This document shows positions 57,340 to 64,000 of a stretch of DNA of 64,000 nucleotides, piece by piece. The notes under the pieces were generated by a model. The model was not told the origin of the DNA. It did no database searches and saw only the letters and a program-made list of their open reading frames with translations. Every line of letters starts with the position of its first letter. The stretch's first letter is position 1. The position numbers and the translations under genes are program-made. This stretch comes from Citrobacter amalonaticus (lineage in GTDB: Bacteria; Pseudomonadota; Gammaproteobacteria; Enterobacterales; Enterobacteriaceae), in NCBI GenBank assembly GCA_028994555.1, contig JARDVN010000001.1, positions 3,472,001-3,536,000 on the forward strand, written 5' to 3'.

Positions 57340-60323
57340 ATGCTGGTAAATCTGTGTGATTACAAACAGAGCGTCACGCTCATCGCAAACAGTGGCGTGC
57401 AGTTTCTCGACTTTGGGCTGACGCCGCAGGAATCCGCACATCACGGTCGCTTTGTGCGTAAAACGGCCAACGGCCCCCCTGCTGCGCCTGGATTACGATC
57501 TGGCAAACGATCGCTATACGCTGCCTGCGCGACCGGGTTCGCAACCCGAAGTGGTGAAGCCGGAAAGCACGCAAACGCTGCATTACTCGTTGGATGTCCT
57601 CGACGGCATCTGGCTGCCGTTGCCATTCCTGCGTTTTAATCCGCCACGCACCTTCGTAGAAGGCCCGGACAACTGGGCGCGCGTTCAGGTGCGTAAACTG
57701 GCGGAACCCGACAGCGCGGGCAACACCCACCGGGTCACTCTCGCGCTCGATAGTCAGTTAAGCGAAAATACGCCCGCCGCACTTGCACCCGGCGAAAACG
57801 ATCTGCTGAACGGCACCCGTTTTGCCCTGGCCTGGCGTGATCATGAGATCGCCGATTTTCTCGATCAGACCTGGATTGATGGCTGGCTACGCGAAGTATT
57901 TCTCAACCATGTCAGCCAGCAGGAAAACCGGACAGAGCAGGCCATCAGCCAGGCGCTGCGCAACTTTGAATACCAGGCGCACTGGCTGAATCTGCTGGCG
58001 CTACTGGGTGAACAGCTTGCGGTGCCGGAAGTGAAACTGGTCACCCACACGCTGAGCACCCCGGCGATTCCGGTCGATTTGATTCTGGATGTCGGTAACA
58101 CCCATACCTGCGGCGTTTTGATTGAAGATCACGGTGACGCCAATGATGGACTGCGTCAGACGGCAGAACTGCAGGTCCGTTCACTCAGCGAACCGCAGTA
58201 TCTCAACGACCCTCTGTTCACCAGTCGTCTGGAATTTTCAGAAGCCCGGTTTGGTAAACAGCACTTTTCCGTCGAAAGCGGCCGCGAAGATGCGTTTATC
58301 TGGCCGTCGATTGTGCGGGTCGGCGACGAAGCGCGTAAGCTGGCAATGCAACGCACAGGAACGGACGGCAACAGTGGAATTTCCAGTCCGCGCCGCTATC
58401 TGTGGGATGAAACCCCCCGTGCTGCATGACTGGCGTTTCAGCCAGATGAACAGCAAAACCCAGCGCGAACCGCTCGCTACCGCCTTTCCGTTGATGAATC
58501 TGATGAACGACGATGGTCAGCCGCTCTACTCGCTGCCGCAGGATGACCGTCTGCCGGTCTTTTCACCTCAGTACAGCCGCAGTACGCTGATGACCCACAT
58601 GCTGTGCGAGATCCTCGCGCAGGCGCTGGGGCAAATCAACAGCGTCGCGACCCGCCTGCGTCTGGGTTTTCCGGCGTCGCCTCGCCAGTTACGCTCATTG
58701 ATCCTCACGCTGCCCTCGGCGATGCCGAAACAGGAGCGTGAGATCTTCCGTCTGCGCATGTTCGAAGCCATCGCGATTGTCTGGAAAGCGATGGGATGGC
58801 ACCCGCAGGACGAGGATTTCAGCACCCGCAAGCAGCAGGAAAAAAGCGTCGTCCCGGTGCCAGAAATTCAGATGGAGTGGGACGAAGCCAGTTGTGGTCA
58901 ACTGGTCTGGCTGTACAACGAAGCCATTTCCCATTACGCCGGGCGCAGTGAAGCGTTCTTCAACGCCCTTGCCCGTCCGGATCGCCTGCCCGAACCAGGC
59001 GAAACCAAAGGCCGGGCGCTACGCGTGGCATCGATCGATATCGGTGGCGGCACCACCGATATGGCGATTGTCCACTATCAACTGGATGATGGGGTTGGGG
59101 CGAATGTGAAAATTACGCCGCACCTGTTGTTCCGCGAGGGCTTTAAGGTTGCAGGCGACGATTTGCTGCTGGACGTGATCCAGAAATGCATTTTACCGGC
59201 CCTGCAAACCCGACTGCAGCAGGCGGGTGTCACCGATGCCGCCGCCCTGCTCGCTACGCTGTTTGGCGATTCCGGGCGCATCGATACTCAGGCCGTTTTG
59301 CGCCAACAAACGGCGCTACAGCTCTTTATGCCACTCGGTCACGCGGTACTTTCTGCCTGGGAGAAGAGCGACGTTACCGATCCGCTAGCCGGGCTGCATG
59401 CCACCTTTGGCGATCTGCTGGACCATCGTCCGACCCGCAACGTGCTCAATTACATTCAACAGGCGATTGATCACGCCCTGCCGTCGGGTTCGCCGACGTT
59501 TGATCTCTTTAGCGTCCCGTTACAGGTACAGTTCAGCCAGTTGCAGGAGGCGATGCTGGCAGGTCAGTTTACCCTGACCTCCCCGCTGCACGCGGTCTGC
59601 GAAGCCATTTCGCATTATTGTTGTGATGTGCTGTTGGTCACTGGCAGGCCGACCTGTATCCCGGCGGTTCAGGCGCTGATCCGCCATCTGCAGCCCGTTC
59701 CGGTCAACCGGATGGTGTGGATGGATAACTACCGCGTCCATGAATGGTATCCGTTCAGCCAGCAGGGGCGCATTGGCAATCCGAAATCCACCGCCGCCGT
59801 CGGCGCAATGCTCTGCAGCCTTGCGCTGGATCTGCGCCTGCCGCGCTTTAACTTTAAAGCCGCTGATATTGGCGCCTACTCGACCGTGCGTTACCTCGGC
59901 GTACTCGACAATACGGTGAATACGTTGCGTGAGGAAAACGTCTGGTATCAGGATATCGATCTTGATAAACCCGGCGCGAAGCTCGACACCCGCGTGCACT
60001 TTCCGCTGCGCGGTAACGTCACGCTCGGTTTCCGCCAGTTGGCGAACAGTCGCTGGCCCGCAACGCCGCTGTATACACTGAGCATTAACTCCGCCGATCT
60101 GGCGAAGAATATCGCCGGTGACGGCGTGTTAAATGTGCGTCTGCAACTGCGCGGCGGCAATAAAGAGACGGGCCCCGAGTCGTTTGTGCTGAGCGATGCC
60201 TGGCTACAGGACGGCACGCCGGTAGCGGCAAATGCCCTGACCTTAAAATTAAATACCCTGGCTGACCGTCGACACAGCGGTAGCCATTACTGGATTGACA
60301 GCGGGAGCGTGTACCTGAAATGA
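57340..60323 (+). CDS. srfB: SrfB, Hsp70/actin-like ATPase-fold protein (frame broken twice)
   Basis: Restored length 993. Two glycine-rich phosphate-loop motifs of the actin/Hsp70 fold are visible: DVGNTHTCGVLIED (about 250) and DIGGGTTDMAIVHY (about 565), far apart as in that fold with a large insert. C6 at 57474-57479 and C6 at 58413-58418 shift the frame; five C each restores the protein across its length. The stop overlaps srfC by 4 bases (ATGA), and srfA ends 4 bases upstream, so this is a tight operon. Function inferred only from fold. Confidence 0.85.
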
Positions 60324-62467
60324 ACAAGATGTTGAATACCACTCAGGCCGCGATCGCGTGGGTTAACCGCACCCGTCAGCACGCCGTCACGCTGGATGAC
60401 GAGGCGGATGCGCTGCTGGCCCAACTCAACGGCGCGGCGGCCACGGAATCCGCCCTCAACGCCGCCCGGCATGAGCGCGCCAGTATCGGGCTTTACGGCT
60501 ACTCGCAGGCGGCAAAGGCGCACCTCCTCGCCGCGCTGTGCAGCAGCGGCAACGGTAAGGTCAATGTCATGACCCCGGATCGCAGCTTCGATTATTTCAG
60601 TCATCTCAACCCCGGACACGCGCCGACCAACATGGCGCTACGCTTTACGCGCCAGCAAAACCTGTCGGATGACGAATGGCCGTTGCACCTGCGGCTGGTG
60701 ACAGAAGCGGAACTGGTACAGATATTCATCGTCCAGGCCTGTGCCCAGCCGGAATATCGACCAGTGGAAAAGGCCATTATTGAATCGCGTATAGAAAAGT
60801 GGCAGTCATTGCGTCAGTTACATCCGGTTCAGGGCGTGACGGCGCAGGAAGTCGCCACCATTGCCCGCTTCTGGCAGCGCTGTATTCCCGTGTCGCAACA
60901 GCAGATTGATGATGCGCTATGGCATCAGTTTGCCCTGCTGCTGCCGACGGTTGATCTCTCAACCCGAGCCAGCGCCTGGTCGCTGCTGTGGGGCGAACAG
61001 CCAGAGCTGACGCAACAGTGGCTGAAACTGGCGCAGGTGCTGCAACAGACCGGTCATGCCAGCGAAGTGGCCGCGCCGCTGAGTCTGCTTGTCGATCAGT
61101 TTGGCCTACCGTCCGAGAGTTTTATCACCCAGGATTTTCTGAACTCTCAGGAGGCCCAAAGCGATGTGGTCGTTCATCCCGTAGTGGATGAGAAATGGCT
61201 TAACGCCGTCAGTCTGGCCCAGGAATCGCTGGCACTGTTGACCCGGGAACTGGTACTGAACGTTGAAGATGGCGTACTGGATGATGTCGATCTGCTGGAT
61301 ATTCCACTCGCGCCGCTCAGCCATCCGCAACCGCTCTGGCAGGCTAAACTCGGCTGGTTGCTGGAGCATTACCGCCAGCAGTTACAGCCCGATGTGCTGG
61401 TCGTCTGCAACGCCACGGCCACCCGCACGCAAACCCCATCAACAGCGAGGACGTTACTCAACTGGGTGCACGATACGCAGCCGACGCGCGAGACCGCGTT
61501 GCCCGGTGTGGTGTGGGCGATCACGCCGCAGGATGCGCGCTTTACGACACAACAGAATCTGGACGAAGCGGTCCAGCATCTGATGGGAAAACCGGGCCAA
61601 CACTGGGGCACGCTACAAGCGCTGGATAAACACAGCCTGCAACGGCTGATCGAGTGGCTGTCGCAAGCCACTTGCGCCCCTCAACGCCAGGCGCGTTTGC
61701 AGGCGCTGAGCGAGCAGCATCAGCAGCGTGTGCGTGAACTGATGCTGACGCAACCTGACGAAGCGCTCAGTGCGGAAACGGTGGTTCGCCAGCTACAGCA
61801 GCAGGCAGCGCATCACGGCGATCTGCTCGATGGCCTGTTACCGGCGGTACAACAATTTGAAACCCTGCTCCGCGTCCAGCAACCGCGTGAAGAACAGGTC
61901 AGCGGTTTGTTTAATGATGCCATTGACCTTTTCGCTGATGTCCGTGACGCCCCGCAACAGGCAGAGAACAAAGAGACGGGTTATCAGGCGCACCGTATGT
62001 GGCTTAACCATATTCGCCAGTGGAGCCGCGATGACCGTCAGGCACCGCGTTTAGGGTTGACGCCCGCCGCGCTGCGTCAGGTCGTCGACATTCTGGCGAT
62101 CGCCAGCTACCGACTGCAACTGCCGCAGCAACTGCAACAGATAGTGCAGCGTGAAGACGTTTGCGGCGCCCAGCTACACGCCTGTATCGCCAACTTTATC
62201 GCCTGGCTGGGCTATGCCGGGGTGGCTGAGGCGGAAAGGCCCGCCAGTCGTATCGCGAAAGGGACGGCGATTTTCAGTGCGGTCAAACGCCAGCCGATGG
62301 CGCGACTGACGCAACTGGAAGAGCAACCGGTGCACGCCGCCAGCCGCTATGTTTATGACTGGCTGGTCGCGCTATATACGCGGGCAACGGAAAACAAGGG
62401 CTATCAGCATCCGCAGGCTGTGACTGAAGCAGACCGGAAGGCGCTGATGGCTTTGCTGACGGCTTAG
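60320..62467 (+). CDS. srfC: SrfC, putative P-loop GTPase-like virulence factor
   Basis: 715 residues, mostly helical with many Gln-rich stretches. Near residue 57 the sequence GLYGYSQAAKAHLLAAL resembles a P-loop (GxxxxxxK) but lacks the usual Gly-Lys-Ser/Thr; LLDIPLAPLSHPQ near 330 is in the place of a second nucleotide motif. Last gene of srfABC; its stop overlaps the convergent ortT by 4 bases. Exact role unknown. Intact. Confidence 0.78.
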   Translation: MNKMLNTTQAAIAWVNRTRQHAVTLDDEADALLAQLNGAAATESALNAARHERASIGLYGYSQAAKAHLLAALCSSGNGKVNVMTPDRSFDYFSHLNPGHAPTNMALRFTRQQNLSDDEWPLHLRLVTEAELVQIFIVQACAQPEYRPVEKAIIESRIEKWQSLRQLHPVQGVTAQEVATIARFWQRCIPVSQQQIDDALWHQFALLLPTVDLSTRASAWSLLWGEQPELTQQWLKLAQVLQQTGHASEVAAPLSLLVDQFGLPSESFITQDFLNSQEAQSDVVVHPVVDEKWLNAVSLAQESLALLTRELVLNVEDGVLDDVDLLDIPLAPLSHPQPLWQAKLGWLLEHYRQQLQPDVLVVCNATATRTQTPSTARTLLNWVHDTQPTRETALPGVVWAITPQDARFTTQQNLDEAVQHLMGKPGQHWGTLQALDKHSLQRLIEWLSQATCAPQRQARLQALSEQHQQRVRELMLTQPDEALSAETVVRQLQQQAAHHGDLLDGLLPAVQQFETLLRVQQPREEQVSGLFNDAIDLFADVRDAPQQAENKETGYQAHRMWLNHIRQWSRDDRQAPRLGLTPAALRQVVDILAIASYRLQLPQQLQQIVQREDVCGAQLHACIANFIAWLGYAGVAEAERPASRIAKGTAIFSAVKRQPMARLTQLEEQPVHAASRYVYDWLVALYTRATENKGYQHPQAVTEADRKALMALLTA

Positions 62468-62638
62468 AACAGCGAAAACAGCAGCGCGACCGGAAAACTC
62501 ATCGGCCAGGTAGCCCCGACCAAAAAAAGCGCTCAGAAAGCGGATACGTTTTTTATCATGCGAGAGAAACCAGGTGATCAGAAAGGCAATCGCGGCCATC
62601 ACCGCATAGAACATCAGCATTTTTTGGTACAAAGACAT
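62464..62638 (-). CDS. ortT: Orphan toxin OrtT (frame broken once)
   Basis: A 57-residue inner membrane protein; the E. coli homologue (YdcX) damages the membrane and lowers ATP under stringent stress. Two transmembrane segments (about 7-25, 42-56) flank HDKKRIRFLSAFL. A7 at 62522-62528 shifts the frame at codon 38; with six A the reading is LVGATWPMSFPVALLFSLF and stop 62464-62466, the E. coli length. As given, it runs through into srfC as an unrelated tail to 62372. Convergent with and overlapping srfC. Confidence 0.85.
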
Positions 62639-62832
62639 GTCAGGGCATCCGGCCAGAAGAATAAAACGCGCGCAATATGCTCCATTTTTTGACGCACATC
62701 AAGTTTTATCCCTTTCGGTCAACCATTTTGTCCTTTTTTTATGACCGCTTACGTTAAGTCCATACTCTGGACTATTGCGGATCACGAAACACCAGACTAT
62801 ATACAAAGGGGCACTTACACAGGGTGGCAAAA

Positions 62833-62928
62833 ATGAATGTTTCCAGTAGAACCGTGGTGTTGATAAACCTCTTTGCTGCTGTCGGTCTCTTTGCTCTGAT
62901 TTCGTTGAAATTTGGCTGGTTTGTTTAA
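62833..62928 (+). CDS. yncL: Small membrane protein YncL
   Basis: 31 residues: MNVSSRTVVLINLFAAVG then LFALISLKFGWFV, one transmembrane helix at about 8-28. It matches E. coli YncL (31 aa) both in sequence and in place, between patD and ortT. Too short for usual gene calling. In E. coli it accumulates under stress. Function unknown. Confidence 0.88.
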   Translation: MNVSSRTVVLINLFAAVGLFALISLKFGWFV

Positions 62929-62953
62929 ACTTTGCATACCTGCGGCGCAGACA

Positions 62954-62978
62954 GGCAGAGAGAATATTTCTCTCTGCC
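62954..62978 (+). terminator. Terminator between yncL and patD
   Basis: ggcagagagaa (62954-62964) and ttctctctgcc (62968-62978) form a perfect 11-bp stem with loop tat. It lies between converging genes yncL and patD; T tract weak. Confidence 0.65.
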
Positions 62979-63024
62979 TTCAGCTGACGATCTTCCCACT
63001 TCTCTCGTAAGGCGTAAATTACCC

Positions 63025-64000
63025 TTAATGTTTAACCATAACGTGGCGGACCACGGTGTAGTCCTCCAGTCCATATAGCGACATGTCTTTCCCATAACCG
63101 GACAATTTCTGCCCGCCGTGTGGCATTTCGCTCACCAGCATAAAATGGGTATTGACCCAGGTGCAGCCATACTGCAAACGCGCACTGACCCGATGCGCGC
63201 GCCCGACGTCACGCGTCCAGACCGACGAGGCGAGACCATATTGCGAATCATTGGCCCACTCCAGCACTTGCTCCTCATCCTCGAAGAGCGTCACACTAAC
63301 TACCGGGCCAAACACTTCTCGCTGAACAATCGCATCCTCCTGTTTAGCCCCTGCCAGTAGCGTCGGGGCAAAGTAATAGCCCGGCCCTTCAATTTTTTTG
63401 CCACCCGTGACCACATTGATATGCCCCAGCGCTTTGGCCTCCTCAACGGCTCTCGTGACACGCTCCAGATGAGCAAGCGAACTCAGAGGGCCCAGTTCTG
63501 TCGATTCCTCCTCCGGCGCGCCGGTCTTCAGGCTGGCGACGGCGGCGCCCAGTTTCTCAACCAGCGTGTCGTAAATGCCCTTCTGTGCGTAAATGCGACA
63601 GGCCGCGGTACAGTCCTGACCGGCATTGTAAAACCCGAAGGTGCGCACGCCCTCCACCACCGCATCCACATCGGCATCATCAAACACAATTACCGGCGCT
63701 TTACCGCCCAGTTCCATATGCGTGCGCTTAATTGACGGCGCAGTATGGCTGATAATGTGCTCACCGGTAGCGATAGAGCCGGTTAACGAGACCATACGTA
63801 CCTTCTTGTGCCCGGTCAGCGGATCGCCGACCGTTTTGCCCCTGCCGAACAGCACGTTAAGTACGCCTGGCGGAAAAATATCTTTAGCGTATTCCGCCAG
63901 CTTCAGCGCGGTTAACGGCGTGATTTCCGAAGGCTTGATCACCACGCAGTTACCGGCCGCCAGCGCGGGGGCCAGTTTCCACGCCGCCATCATCAGCGGA
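63025..64000 (-). CDS. patD: Gamma-aminobutyraldehyde dehydrogenase (5' end outside window)
   Basis: The last 325 residues of PatD (YdcW), which oxidises 4-aminobutanal to 4-aminobutyrate in putrescine breakdown with NAD+. The aldehyde dehydrogenase Glu (HMELGGKAP) and catalytic Cys ([10 protein letters not shown]) are present, with [12 protein letters not shown] as the NAD-site helix; the C-terminal [24 protein letters not shown] end (residues given in part) matches E. coli. The gene continues past the right edge; an ATG at 63993 is internal and not the start. Intact in the window. Confidence 0.93.
   Translation of the reverse strand, partial: PLMMAAWKLAPALAAGNCVVIKPSEITPLTALKLAEYAKDIFPPGVLNVLFGRGKTVGDPLTGHKKVRMVSLTGSIATGEHIISHTAPSIKRTHMELGGKAPVIVFDDADVDAVVEGVRTFGFYNAGQDCTAACRIYAQKGIYDTLVEKLGAAVASLKTGAPEEESTELGPLSSLAHLERVTRAVEEAKALGHINVVTGGKKIEGPGYYFAPTLLAGAKQEDAIVQREVFGPVVSVTLFEDEEQVLEWANDSQYGLASSVWTRDVGRAHRVSARLQYGCTWVNTHFMLVSEMPHGGQKLSGYGKDMSLYGLEDYTVVRHVMVKH

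Overview
The window is chromosomal DNA of an Enterobacteriaceae member close to Citrobacter/Salmonella. Read right to left, it follows a gene order I recall from E. coli K-12: patD-yncL-ortT-ydcY-ydcZ-mnaT-curA-mcbR-pqqU(yncD)-yncE-ansP-yncG-pptA-yddH-nhoA-yddE-narVWYZU-yddG-fdnGHI-yddM(higA). An ompD porin, an smvA efflux pump and an L-talarate/galactarate dehydratase almost identical to my memory of Salmonella STM3697 point to the Citrobacter/Salmonella side of the family. No database search was possible.

Layout. 1-6.5 kb: end of an unknown gene, a higBA toxin-antitoxin pair, an exported pyrophosphatase, and formate dehydrogenase-N (fdnGHI, with an in-frame selenocysteine UGA). 6.7-11.3 kb: yddG, ompD, a GFA-family gene, smvA. 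11.4-18.7 kb: a benzoate/catechol operon, catBCA-benABCD, with a divergent IclR regulator. It lies between smvA and its probable repressor smvR (18.8 kb). 19.6-27.8 kb: narU and narZYWV (second nitrate reductase). 27.8-37.5 kb: yddE, an autotransporter, nhoA, a ScrY-like porin, yddH, a DeoR regulator with a divergent DUF4406-like gene, pptA. 37.5-41.4 kb: LacI regulator, L-talarate/galactarate dehydratase and an MFS acid-sugar carrier. 41.5-55.8 kb: yncG, a PAS chemoreceptor, ansP, yncE, pqqU, mcbR, a complete IS1 with target duplication, curA, an XRE-cupin regulator, mnaT, ydcZ, REP repeats, ydcY and an orphan peptide-binding protein. 56-62.5 kb: srfABC. 62.5-64 kb: ortT, yncL and the 3' part of patD.

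Accessory modules (cat-ben, autotransporter, porin, DeoR/DUF4406, talarate locus, chemoreceptor, XRE-cupin, binding protein plus srfABC) each sit cleanly between backbone genes. FdnGHI and NarZYV together form a formate-to-nitrate respiratory chain. Cat-Ben converts benzoate to 3-oxoadipate enol-lactone; no later pathway genes are here.

A strong caution: 18 otherwise well conserved genes have broken frames. At 30 sites, removing one base from a homopolymer run (6-8 bases) restores the full family-length protein. Each is a +1 event. This looks like homopolymer over-calling rather than gene decay. I give those genes their restored extents and name every site. One porin also needs a -1 correction.
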